64,000 nucleotides of DNA from Neelides folsomi (Eukaryota > Arthropoda > Collembola > Neelipleona > Neelidae): assembly GCA_034687125.1 (NCBI GenBank), contig JAQGBZ010000333.1, forward strand, positions 1 to 64,000, given 5' to 3'. Under the pieces are notes generated by a model that was not told the origin of the DNA, ran no database searches, and saw nothing but the letters and a program-made list of their open reading frames with translations. Within the stretch, counting starts at the first letter, position 1. The number at the start of each line of letters is the position of its first letter. Shown one piece after another: positions 26,276-38,900 of the stretch. A program made the translations under genes and the position numbers.

Positions 26276-27416
26276 ACCGGACGAAGATTATTGTAATAGA
26301 GGAAGATACAGAGTACCAAAAATATTATTTACTTTAAATATTTATTCGTTGCAGTGAGCATAAAAATGGGAACTCTTATATGTTCATTTTATACGTTAAA
26401 AGAAAATAATTTAATTTATTAAAGTTAAATATGACTCTGACTGAATATATACAGATGAAGTGTGTGATTCTGGGGACAAAGTGAACATGAATGAATTTGG
26501 ATGCCAGTTGTTGAATGTTAGTTTATTTGTTGAATTATATTAAACATTTTTGTGCTATCGTGTAGTGTTGATTAATTAAATAGGTGACCGTCACAATCCA
26601 TATTATACGCAATGCAAACTAATGCAGTTTACAATTACTCGCATGTATTTGTTGGCTAATATATTATTTAAAATGTATAAAGCTACCTAGCTAAATGAAA
26701 TATGTGAATTTGTAAATGTATAGGTAGATAAAGTGTATGTAAGCATTTTTAAAATAGAAAATAAAATTTTAAACAATTCATATAATATGCGTTTGATATA
26801 ATTTCATATATAACTACTTACCTTAATACTTATATAATGAAATCAGATCCAATTTTGTTAACAAAATGCATATAATTTTTATATTTGTTCTTCATTGTTT
26901 TAAGGACAAAGTACAAAAGCCTACAATTAGACATTATGTAAAGTAGCTAGTAATAATATTTGTAAGATTAATTGTAGACATCGATTATAAATCTAAATTT
27001 ATATTTAAACACAACATAGATGTTTTCGACGAAAAAGAGAAAGGTGAGACCTTGTAGAATTTTGTTATTTTCTCATTGTTTCAAAAAAGAGCTTGGAAAT
27101 GATTCTGCTTCTAGAATGCGTGTGTACAAATATGAAACGAGGATAAGAATGTTTAGAATGAAAAAATAAATAATATTCAATTTAAACTTTTATCCATTAT
27201 TGATTCACTCTCGTCTCTTTAAACTATAATCCACAACATAATTTGCATTTTTAAACATAAGAAATGAGATTAATATGGGATATGTTTAATACCCCTCTTT
27301 CATAAAACATGAGAATAAACGAATGTGAATGAGAAATTGATAAGAATCTACAATTAAATTCTCTTTAATTAAATAAATTTATGTTAATATACTACCTAAT
27401 ACTCTCTTGTACATAA
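26276..27416. other. AT-rich intergenic DNA
   Basis: This is the 3' flank of the 990-residue gene. I see no coding region, RNA gene or repeat in it. Confidence 0.6.
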
Positions 27417-27494
27417 TGGGCCATGGATATAGCGCTATTCCCGATTTCTGGGAATAGCGCTATTCCTACTTATTCCCAGAATTACTTTGCCACG
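27417..27494. repeat. Small foldback element beside the Harbinger insertion
   Basis: A perfect 13-base inverted repeat, TAGCGCTATTCCC / GGGAATAGCGCTA, brackets a 7-base loop (27443-27449). The right side ends ...CTTTGCCACGGGC, which on the other strand (GCCCGTGGCAAAGT) resembles the Harbinger end 43 bases away (GGCATGCCAAAGT). It is best read as a solo end or tiny non-autonomous relative of that element. Confidence 0.5.
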
Positions 27495-27960
27495 GGCAAA
27501 TGAGAGTATGGTATGTTATGTACAAATATACTGATAAAGGCAGGCCAAAGTGTTTTGGAATAAAAGTTGGAATAAGGAGGAATAGCTATTCTTCTCTATT
27601 GCTACCTTTATTCTCTTCTATTCCTGGTATAAATTCCTGGCCAAAGTGAGTTTTAGTGCTATTTGCGAAAATTAAGAATAGCGGAGGAATGAAAGAATAA
27701 GCTATTCTTTCTTATTCTTTAGGAAACGCGAGACAATAAATCTTGGAATCTAGAATTCGCTACAATTTCATAATTATTTAAACTAAAAAGTCAAAACAAC
27801 CTTCGAAGTAAATTCTTCAGGAAATATTTTTATTTGGAAAGAGGAAATCAAAAATGGAAAAAGCGCAGATAATTCTTTTTATATTTTCTAAATTTTAACT
27901 AGTTTTAATAATGAAAAAAACCTTTGTTATAAACATATTTAAGCCTAACCATTTTTATTT

Positions 27961-28611
27961 TTAGAGAATGGTGATCGATTGGGTGGCCGGATCTGAACAA
28001 TCCGATGACAAACCATTTTCTTGATTTTCAGCGAATGTCGAAGGTGTCACAAGTCGGGCATCTGAAGAATAAACCACTTTGTGATTTTCTAGTAAAAATA
28101 CAACATAAAATGAGTGAAAACTCCTTTTTATAAGTGAAAATAAATTGTTTTTAAGGGCAGTTTAATGCTTAAATTCATATTTACCTTTAATCAGTTGATT
28201 GATTCCCTCATCGCTCATAAATCTCAAATCAACGCCTCCGGTGAAACCCGATACGGAAGTCTCTGATATAGTTTCTCCGATTTCTTTGCTTGTTTCATTG
28301 AGCTCAATAAGCCTAGTTGTTCCACCACCCGTTTTTGTCAATTCCTTTTTGTTAAAGGCCATTTTATCTTTGACATTCCTTTTTAACCCTTTCCATTTTA
28401 ACTTAATTTGAGCTCCTGTTCGGTCAACACCACTAACACCTTTACATTGATCAGCCACATACGCAAGGGCCTGTCTTGCTTTTTGTCGATCTAATTACTG
28501 GATGATTTCTTTTTTTAATTTGTAAGCTTTAACCAAAACGGAGACCTCTTCAACACTAAAATTTTGACTTCGAACTCTTTTAGTCGTCGGAGAACTAATT
28601 TTCGGAGGCAT
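27961..28611 (-). pseudogene. Harbinger Myb/SANT-like DNA-binding protein, broken
   Basis: The second Harbinger gene supplies a protein that binds the element's ends and helps bring in the nuclease (known for the superfamily). It starts at ATG 28611 with a basic stretch (TTKRVRSQNFSVEEVSVLV), the first helix of a Myb/SANT-like fold. The fold continues past an in-frame TAA, after EIIQ, into AQIKLKWKGLKRNVKDK. A GT-AG intron (donor at 28184, acceptor before 28088) leads to a short acidic last exon ending at 27961. One stop codon is the only break seen, so the gene has decayed little. Confidence 0.75.
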
Positions 28612-28727
28612 TTTAAAAGAAGAGTAAAAATTGAAAAACAAAAGTTAGAAAAGAGAATTATAGTAATTCGCAATGTTTAGACTGGAGTTATCATAGTAGA
28701 AACTAGAGCTGTCACAATGTTTTGTTT

Positions 28728-30025
28728 TCAAATTGTAAGAGCGACTTGATCCCTAAATTTGTTTCTAGCTTTAAGTGACTTGCTTTCAAGATCATGATGA
28801 ACATTAATTGAAGAATTATTTCCATTTAATGAAGGGGCAACTGTGTAAGTGTTGTAAAATTCGTCTGATTGAGAAAGAGGAGCCTTTAGTTTTATACAGA
28901 TATTGTGAAGCACAGCAGCGGAAATCACAATCTTTGTAGATTTCTCTGGCGAATAATACAACGTCCCCCCGGCTCTATTATAAAAAATATTTTATTAAAC
29001 TAAAAACTAAAAATTAATTATATATTAAAATTTACATATTTATAAATGAATATTTGAGGAAGCTTGTAATCATACTTATCTATACAACATCATCGTGATT
29101 TAAATATTTCAAGGGTTCTTTCAACTAAGCAGCGTGTAGAGATTAACGCTTTGTTGTAGCGAAGTTTTGATGGATGATTAGGATTTTGATATGGAGTCGT
29201 TAACCAGTTTTCTTGAGGGTAGCCCGAATCCCCTGAAATATAAAAAAAATATTAAAATTTGCAAACTAGAACGATACATGAAAACTCCAGATAAAATTAT
29301 TTACTGTGACAACTCTGTATCCATATAGAAATCATATAAAATTACCTAAGAACCAGTCATCGCCCAATTGTCCACTTCTGAGATCTTTTATTTGGGAATT
29401 TTTCCATATAAACGAATCGTGTGTTGAACCGGGGAACTTTGCAACGATATCAGTAAACGAATAATCATAGTTAGCTACTACTTGAACGTTAATGGAACAA
29501 TACTGTTTTCCGCAGAAATACAGTTTGGGATTTATTTTGGGAGCCTTAAGAGCTATCTGAGTACCATCAACAACTTCTAAAACTTTTGGAAATCTCTTGA
29601 TATCATAAAATCTTTGTTTGGTCAGTATTTGCTCTTCTGGAGATTCGGGGAATTTTATCCATTGACGAGCAATTTTAATGAGTGAATTGCAACCATCCGA
29701 AATAATGTATCCTGCAAATTGCCTTGAAATTCCCTTGTCACTTCCAATTAACCATTGGACGCTTCCAGATCGAAGGAATTTTAAAAAAGAATATCTTTGT
29801 CTCAGATGATATTGTCGAATTATAATTTGATTCGAATTGAGGTTCTAATATTTCAATTACATTTTCGACATTATTTTTACTGACTCCACAGTGTTGAATT
29901 ATTTCACTTTCACTTAGTTGTTCAATTAGTTTTCTTCTTTTAATTTTAGGCATTCTTGGTTCAAAAATAAATTGAAATTCCATTTTTGGTGTTAAGGAGT
30001 TGTCACAGAAATGTGGAGCTGCCAC
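28728..30025 (-). pseudogene. Harbinger DDE nuclease (HARBI1-like), broken
   Basis: This encodes the DDE_4-type nuclease that cuts and pastes the element. Read from 30025 leftwards, the N-terminus carries a helix-turn-helix-like segment (SESEIIQHCGVSKNNVENV). After one frameshift comes RSGSVQWLIGSDKGISRQF, then the catalytic motifs VVDGTQIA (first Asp), KFPGSTHDSF (second Asp) and RCLVERTLEIFKSR (Glu). A GT-AG intron (about 29234-29346) sits inside FLG/DSGYP, and a second short intron is likely near 28970-29050. One in-frame TGA follows FKSR. The tail has YYSPEKSTKIVISAAVLHNIC, the usual C-terminal signature. All three catalytic acids are present, so inactivation looks recent. Confidence 0.85.
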
Positions 30026-30446
30026 ATAAATCTGGAGTTTTCACAGAAATTTTAGTCAGAAATCTGGCGTTGTCACAGACCCGAGTAATTGCCGTGCCTT
30101 AAAATTGTTGAAGATGCCTTATGATTGGACTGGAGTAATTTGTAAAGTTTAAAATCGAAATGAAATTATTTGTAACTATTTAAGCAATTGATTTTACATT
30201 TTAAATGGGTTATTACTACCGCTATTCTCGCTCGAGAGCAGGAATAAGAAAGTGGAATAAAATTGAGAATAACTACCTCGTTATTCCACCTTATTTAGCA
30301 CTTTGGCCCAAAAGTCCTTTTTCCCGATTCCTGGCCAAAGTGTCATTGGAATAGCTTATTCTATATAACACTTTGGCCGAAAATTTACTTCCTTCTGGTA
30401 TTCCTCTTTATTCTTCGCTATTTCTGTCACTTTGGCATGCCCCATA

Positions 30447-32349
30447 GAATATTTACTTAAAAGTCTCTTACATATATGTATTACATGCATATAAGATACT
30501 TAATGGGTATGTTTGGTAAATTGAAAACAAATAACAGGTCTAATAATTTGAAACCTGCTACTATTCTCAAATTGGGACGCGAATCTTCGTTGAGTCTGAT
30601 CTGACAATTTAACCAGGAATGTAACGTGAGACAAGACACTTTTGAATCTCTCGACCTTTTATTCCTTCCAAATGGGCGAATCAAATTAGTACCACTGTAC
30701 CACTCATATTTAAGAAAAGAAGATTACATTATATTAGACCAAAGTGATCAACTACATTATATATTCGATCAATTTGTTTATCATTATTTCTCATCGTAAA
30801 CATTGGATAAAATACACAGTAAATCGGTTGTTATAAAATGCATTTTATAAATGGCTATCTCATCGTGGAAAACTTAATTGTTTAACTATAATGTACAGTC
30901 AACAATTAAGTTTTGCAATTAAAATCTTATATATAACGATTATTTATTATACATAGGTAAGGCAGTAGATTTATTGTGTGCCCTCTTCTTTAATATGCAC
31001 ATTTTAAAAATTATGATTGTAAAGGTGCTAAATGAATACTTATTTCACTTTTCTAATATTTTATTGGAATTTAATACGTTCCCCGTATTGACTCGCCATA
31101 AAGCCAATTAAACAGTATGTATTTATTTAATATAATTTTGAAATGTTTGACAATTAATTATTTCAAATTAGGGCTTTAGATAGGTAGTTATTTTGCAAAT
31201 GAGTTTTAAAACATTTAAAATATATTACATGCTTATTAAAATCATTAAATCCTTATTATTATATGTACACAAGTTTATGTAAGTATACAATATTATACTA
31301 AACACATAAAAGTAAGACAAATTTATATAATATATTTAATGTAAATAAATAGGCAGTAGGTGTGCCAAGTAGGCATGCCATATTCAGTATACCTTGGGTA
31401 TTTGAGAATCACTTTTAGTATTTTCATTATTCATTAATCATTAATTTAAAAATAATTTTAAATAATTTTGACATTTTAAGAATTTGGTTCAATCGGATAA
31501 AAACAATTTCAAGCAACATTATAATTAAATTCGCATTTTGATACGCATAATTATTAATTATATAACACCTTTCTTAATGTGAGCAATTTTAATTTACATT
31601 ATATACATTATATCGCGGATACACCTAATATATTAAAATGAGAATTTTTGGTAAATGCCACAAATAAATTTTTATAAACTCAAAGTTTGCAGTAATTCAC
31701 TAACAAACAAACGTTGTATCATACATTATAATTATATACACATTTCCAATAACCATCCTTTTAAATTATTATAATTTACATAATATTATAATTAAATCAC
31801 AATATTAAAAAAACTGTCAGTGCGTAATCTGAGGCGAGAATTGTGAAAATCAATATAATTTATTTTCATGGCTTTTACTGTAGAAGAAACACTTAGATTT
31901 AATAATTTATGGATCAAGTAATCATGCATGTAATACATTTGTGTGTATGTATTTTTATATTTTTTCTTGAAAGAATGGATACAGAGAATACCTACATATA
32001 TATTTATATTAATTGAACTGATTTTAGAAAATTTAATTTGGAATGTTTTCTCAATAATAAAATAAGCAAAGATCAAAGATAAATGTCAAGGTGCCTAAAA
32101 ATTACAATCTTGAATTACGGATATAAAATTTTATGTATTACACACATACACCTGCAATACAATTCTACTGGGCCTATTGAGATACCTGAATTTTAATTTG
32201 AGCACATAAATTATTAAGAAATAAATTGCATAAAATTTATGGTAAGAAGATGACACATTAGCATGACACTACATTTCTCACTATATCATATTGTTAGTTA
32301 ATAGCTCAGGAGAATTCAGTGCGAATAACGGACTAAAAAGGTATGTAGT
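30447..32349. other. AT-rich intergenic DNA
   Basis: I see no gene, RNA or clear repeat. Short minus-strand ORFs here are AT-driven and have no protein character. Confidence 0.6.
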
Positions 32350-33109
32350 TTAAGCGACTTCGAGTTTCTCAATCCGCAAAGACATGGAATCAATTTCGGA
32401 CTTAATATTTCCAAAGTCTGAGCTTCTTTTCCTCACCAGTCCAGAATTATTGCGGATCAAAGTGGAGGCTTCGAAATAAAGCCCACTCCGTGACTTTGAA
32501 ACTTCTCTGAGATCCTCTAGAGACTTTGAACGAGAAAGAGGAACTCGTGGCCTTTTTTCAGTCTTCCTCATCACGATTAAGTCTTCTGGAGATGCAACCA
32601 GAACTTTTTCTTGACCATTTGATCCCAGAACATTGATGACTGACTTCTCTTCAGGACTCTCTCTAAACTCAAACTCTTCGCTCTGTGAAGAAATTATCGT
32701 ATTCAAGGATTTCCTCGGTTGAATCTCGTAAGGAGTCACTCGGGATTTCCAACTTTTCCTTCGAGACGAAGGCCCTGAAGTCCAAAATTGAGATATTTTT
32801 TCTCCTCTAGCATTCTCTTTAGTTGGGTATACGACTCCATTCTTATTGCTTGAAAATTCGTATCTGTTTGAAAAAACAAATTTCCGTGTTATTTATGTTA
32901 GATAAATTATTTAATTTAAGTATGTTATTTATTTTTAAATGATAATTTAATAGGTATTTTTACTGTAAATTCAGGTTGTAGCGATTATTTAAATTCTTCC
33001 TCATCTCGCAAAGATATTCTCTTCTAGCAAATGTGACGGTGCTGAGCATTCCTAATTCGTTCAATGCAGAGTCCAAATTCGGGAGTAAACCAGGTTTGGC
33101 CTCTTCCAT
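32350..33109 (-). CDS. Conserved-looking hypothetical protein, 219 aa, two exons
   Basis: Exon 1 (33109-32964) encodes MEEAKPGLLPNLDSALNELG and about 28 further residues, ending CA/GTAAAA. Exon 2 (32863-32350) follows the acceptor TTCAAACAG. The joined frame is open for 220 codons. There is no signal peptide or membrane segment. The middle is basic and Ser-rich, with SRRKSWKSR and RVPLSRSKSLEDLRE, which look like basophilic kinase or 14-3-3 sites. The last 20 residues (EIDSMSLRIEKLEV) could form a short coiled coil. It is probably a soluble cytoplasmic or nuclear protein. I do not recognise the family. It stands alone, about 2.9 kb upstream of and divergent from the GRAMD1-like gene. Confidence 0.65.
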
Positions 33110-35990
33110 ATTTTGTTTTTTATCCTTCTATCACTGAAAAGCAAATTTTTTTAAATAATGCATTAAATTATATAATAAACGATATGCTAAAACGATATGA
33201 TCGAATGCATAATATTTTATAAACAAGTACAGATTTATGTAATACAGTACATACTCTCATAATTATTTGTTTATTTTGTAATTTTTGTAATATTAAAATC
33301 GTATAAAATATAATACTTGGTATCTTTCCAGTCTGTCAGGTTTTAAGTTCATGTTCATAGTTTTGCCAAATAAAACTCGAGATTTTGATATTTTGAGACA
33401 AAATGTTGGTGGTCACTTTTGTTCTTTTGCCGAAATCGGTGTAAATGAATCTAGACTTGTATCGATTTGTTATCATATGATTTATACAATTTCAGCAATC
33501 TCTCTTTATACCTAAAATAAACAAACAATCATTTATATAGACCACATTCACCATGTTATTTTTGTTTGGCCACACATTTATTGGCACAATCTTTATAAAC
33601 ATTACATATTATTATATGCTATGTAATATACAAAATATGCAAAAATATGATTATTCTATCCTAATATCCGGTATGTCTTCATCTTTTATCACTACCTGTT
33701 TATCATATTACCGTCTATTCATTTGTTCACAGCGGAATTATAAAAGAGTTAGAATATTATAAATTTTAATAAATGCACTAACTATTGAAGCATATAGAGC
33801 TAACAAACTTGATTTCAAATTCTTTGCGACCATATATGATAAACAAACAAATGATAAAGATGATAACCCCACGGACTTGATATAAATGCCATATAAATAA
33901 ATGTTCACTTACCATTCGACTGATTAGATGTGCAGTGTAGTTAATCCTTCTTGAATTTTAAATGATAATTTGGAAGTTATAGATGACGAATGTTTGTTGC
34001 CTCCGAGGTCTTTAATACTTGATAAGTATAGTAATTGGAAATACTGAATGGGGAGGTTCTTTATCTAGCTATTGATGTCGTCTAAAATTAATCCAAAGAA
34101 ATTAAAATTGGAACTCTTTGGAATATAAATAATAATATCTACCCAAGGCCATCCCTAAAGCTGCAATGGAAGGCAATTCCGAACGGAGAGGAGTTGCCAA
34201 AAAACAGCAAAACACACGGCTTGCTCTCACAGACCCTATGCTTTTATTTATTGTGTACGTGGATGTCCGATTTGTCCTTATCCACGTAGACTTAAGAATG
34301 AATGAAAAGAAAACAATTTCTAAAACAAACAATTATTTACATTTTGATAAACAACTTTAATAAGTGAAAAACACCAAATTAATTATGTTTAACCATCTTT
34401 AAATAAATAGAATATTAAATAGAGAGAAGTGATTTCGGGGAATATTGAAACATGTAAGCTATAAGGAAATTAGAGCTAGCCCAATGTAATTAGACTGTTA
34501 AAAAGGATAGACAGAACAATTTGAGCCTCAAAGGGTGGGAATTGGGAATTTTTTGCCAATTCTTTTGGCAATGAAGGCGACTAATGGACATGATAGGGAA
34601 GAGGTGTACACATATTGAGATTACACTGCAGTCTTGTTTATTTTTTTGCACATTGAGCCTTGCTCAGTTCCTGGTGCATTAAAGTTGTTAATTTTAAAGT
34701 ATCTCACGATTGATTCCTCAACTATCATTAATAGTTCTGAATTTCTGATTCTCCTATTATCCCTACGCTTATCAAGTCACGAGTCATTAAGTTCCTTTTA
34801 AGTTTATTTTAATATATATTATATTATATTTATATATTTCTCATTAACGAGTAGTAATTTTCCATCTTTGATTATTGAAGAATTACATTGAGGAGAGTTT
34901 AAAAGTTAACTTTTTTTCCTTATTCTGGGAGCCGTTTAATTGAGTGACCGAGATTGCTTACATGAGTTTTCATTATTTTTCATTCCCTCAATTATCGATT
35001 TTAATATTAAGTTGGCTGGTTCCACATATGCATTTGTACCATTACGTCCCTAATTAACAGGTAATGTCTTTAATAATTAATAATAGCTTATTATGAATTG
35101 AAAACTTATCCTAACATCTTATTTACATTTATCAATTATTTCAATGTTTTAAGATGGGAATTACTCATTTTTAATTGACACGATCCATTTAACTAAAATT
35201 CTATTATTGGATTGAAATTATAGACTCTTATTTTTTGATTTAATCCAATTGATTCTTTCATCCTATCCGATTTAAATAATCTTTTCATTCTCTTTGAATT
35301 TGAATTTGTTGAATTAATTTCTTATTGACTTATAATCTTTTCAATTTAACTAAAATTCACTGGATATTGTGAATATTCATATTTGCATTTTCAAAAGGTT
35401 ATATGAATTGGGGCCATTGATCTCCCAAATTCGCATTTCACTATTTACTCTTTACATTGAATATTGAAAAGCGTCTATTATAATGAGATTATTTTAACAG
35501 TTATAGCTCAGAATATTTATTCGATATAATTTAATGCGTTTGATTTAAATATTATTTACATTGTCAGAATGTTATTGTGTGAACTTCATTGTTTATTGAG
35601 TATTCACAACCTGACGGCATACATTAATTGAGTGCTCTCAAAAGTAGAGCGAAACGCAAATCATTGAGAGGAACAAAACTACGAAAGCCATGATGATAGA
35701 AAGATCCAACCATGATTCAAAGTCTGACAATGATTGAAATAATCCTTATGCATCCCACGTTTGGGACACACTCACTTTTTATACAATAAACAGTTGTGAA
35801 AATTTGTTGCGAGCTCATATACCGTGCTCATTTCTATTTGAGGGTCGGGTGGAAAGAAGGGGATAATAGAATATTACATAGGCCAGAAAAACAAATTAAG
35901 CTGTTAAGCCCAAACATAATTCCTATATTTGCATATATATTTCAGGGCGCTGAGAGGTTTATTATTCAACTCATTGAGTCTCGTCTGACA
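33110..35990. other. Intergenic region between divergent genes
   Basis: AT-rich DNA between the 219-residue gene (minus) and GRAMD1 (plus). It should hold both promoters and the GRAMD1 5' UTR; an acceptor (ATATTTCAG) ends at 35945, 45 bases before the GRAMD1 ATG. No protein-coding gene is evident. Confidence 0.55.
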
Positions 35991-38900
35991 ATGAGCGAAA
36001 TTGACGAAATGGCATCACCGAGTCTTGGGACGAACTCAATTAAACTATCCACAGAACACCTCTCTAGTCTGGATCTCCATCAGTCGATTATAGGAGACTC
36101 CAAGACCAGCGGTATCAATTGTAATAAGGATAAACTCTCAGGGTCAAGAGAGTCCAGCATTGATCGGAACGTTGAGTTCATTGAGATTCTCTCACGTTCA
36201 GAGGACATTTCAAAAACCAAGTCCGCGGAATGTGACAACAAATCATGGGGATACTACGAGGGCGATTCGGACGAAGAAAACAAATCAGCAACTCTTAAAA
36301 AGAACGAGTCACCGCCGAGTGAAGAAAGCCCGACAGAAAATGGACCCGTTTTTAAAGACACATTCCATACGCCCAGCTCCTCATTGCAAAATCTCGTTTT
36401 GACGGATGAGAACAACGAGGGTAATGTTAGTAATATGACATCAAATTCAAGCCCAAGCATAACTTACTCCCCGATAAACATTATTGGATATGAACAATCG
36501 GATCAAAACATCGATCAGATCAGCTTAAGTGAGTCCCTTGACTTGCCGTCAATCCTCATAAGAACTCACCACCTCAACGATGATCTTCAAGCGACTCACT
36601 CAAATTCTACGTCAGATTTAACACAAAGCATGGAGTCGAATTTGTCGACCACTTCAAAAGATTCTCAAGAAAGTTCTAGTTCAATGACAAAGTCGAACAG
36701 AGATCTCTTCATGGGTTCTGTATCCAACAGACCGAATAAGAAAAAGATGTGGTATCATGTATTTTCAGCTTCCTACAAGACGAGAAGTGGAGATTTTAAA
36801 AGAATTTTTAAGGAACTTCCTGCAGAGGAAAGATTAGTCGTTGGTAAGAATTTTTTCAAATTTTTCATACTTAAACACTAATAAAATAAATAAAAGATAT
36901 TTAAAATATATGGTATTCTTTTAAACTAGGTAGTTCAATCAAATTATTAACTATAGTCTTTATATTTATTACTGAATTTGTAATATTAATTACCATAATG
37001 GAATGAATTAATGGATATTTTTAGATTACTCCTGTGCGTTACAAAAAGAGATTCTCATTCAAGGACGGATGTACGTTTCACAAAATTATATTTCATTTTA
37101 TGCAAATATATTTGGATGGGAAACACAGACGTCGATCCGACTTAAAGAAGTCATTGCAATTTCCAAAGAAAAAACTGCACTTGTCATTCCTAATGCTATT
37201 CAAATATCTACTGACATTGACAAATTCTTCTTTACGTCCTTCGTCACTCGAGATGCCACACACCTGTATAAACTTATTAAATTAACAATACTAAATACAT
37301 ACATTTTTACTGTTTATCACTTTTTTGCCAAATTTTTTTTATTACTTTTAATTATTTGTTTTCGTTTTATTCACAAAATTCACAATACAATTAATAAGTG
37401 CATGGCTAAATAATTTAAATATTTTGTATGCGAAGCAAGGTAAGCAAAATAATCAATTAAAATTTTAATATTTCAGAATGCTTTTCAAACTGTGGCAGAC
37501 TGCCCTTTTGGACGGCGTAAGTGAAATTTGAATCAATATTTGAACTTGAAAAGAGAAAAGAAAAAAAGATGAATGAACATTGAAATAATAATATAAATTT
37601 TGGAAATTTTTCAGAACCTTTCAAACAAAGAAATATGGCGTCTGGTTCATTCCAGTTACGGGGATGAATTGGGAGTTAACAGTGAAGAAGACGATGACTT
37701 CTTGGGATGTGATACTGGATCATTGATGAGTGCTCCGAGCATTAGTACTTTAACCAGCGAAGCAGATGACAACAAATCGATAGAAATCGATCAAAATCAG
37801 GTTAGTTCTTTTCAATATTTAATGAAACACTGTTTCTTTATTATTTACGCATCCACCTAGCCGAGTTCTATATTTGATAAATGTCAAATCAATATGCATT
37901 GTGACTTTGAAATTTGGCCTTTCGATCGATGTATTTGAAATGAACAGAATCATTTTTAAAACAGGTATTATTCATTCAATATTTTCCCAAAATGATCTAA
38001 AAGTTAATTTCATTATTTTACTTTATTAAAAATTTTTTTTAATCTTTTAAAAATTATTGATAAAAGTCAATTTGCCTAACAATTCTTAACACCGTATCAT
38101 TTGTAAGTCTTTGTCTTTATTAAAATCACATTTTAGTTTACAAATGCATATAAAGATTTTATAAGTGCAATGAAAGAAAAGGCTTTTCTGTATGGGTAAT
38201 ACAATAGAATACCTCTATGTAACATGTGTTATTCCATTAAAACTTTATTTTAGTAAAACAGCATTTTTATTGGTAGCATTTTGCAAGAAAAACAAGGTTT
38301 TATTTCAATTGAATTTGAGAGGCAAATGCCATTCTAGATAATATGACCAAAATTCTACTAAATCTCACGTTATGTTACCATTAACGAATCTTAAATCACT
38401 AATATTATACAATATACAAATATAACGCAATATGAACCTTTAAGTATAGAGCAGGCTTGAAAGTTATTGTAATACATACCATTTGTTATATTATAAATAA
38501 CAGGCATTAGAAATACTACACACGTCTGTGTATTAAATCATTAAAAATTCGCAAATGATCTGGATTTACGGTATAAAATAATCGATAAAATTCGCAAGTG
38601 TGAGAGTTTTGCGCATACAAAGAAGTCTTATAACATATTACTTTATTGATTGATTAGCTTATTCGCCTGATTAAACGATAAGGAAATGTTGATTAGAACT
38701 GATAATCTTCGATAACGTTAACTGGCGCACTGTATTCTATGCACGTATGCGTAGTGCCATGTGACATGAACTTTTTACAGGAATATAAAATGACTCGGTA
38801 TTAATGTGAATGACATCATCAAAGTAAAGTTTGGAAAAAATATTAAATTTTTATTCCCGATATTAACCACAAATTGAAAGCTGGTAATGATCGTTAATTG

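Larger units (their letters stand above)
27537..30443 (-). mobile_element. Harbinger (PIF/Harbinger) DNA transposon, 2.9 kb, decayed
   Basis: The ends are inverted: the left reads AAGGCAGGCCAAAGTG and the right, on the other strand, GGGGCATGCCAAAGTG. Both are flanked by ATA (27534-27536 and 30444-30446), fitting the 3-bp target duplication typical of the superfamily. Inside are two minus-strand genes in Harbinger order, a DDE nuclease and a Myb/SANT-like DNA-binding protein. GGCCAAAGTG motifs recur near both ends. Both genes are interrupted, so this copy should not move on its own. Confidence 0.88.
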
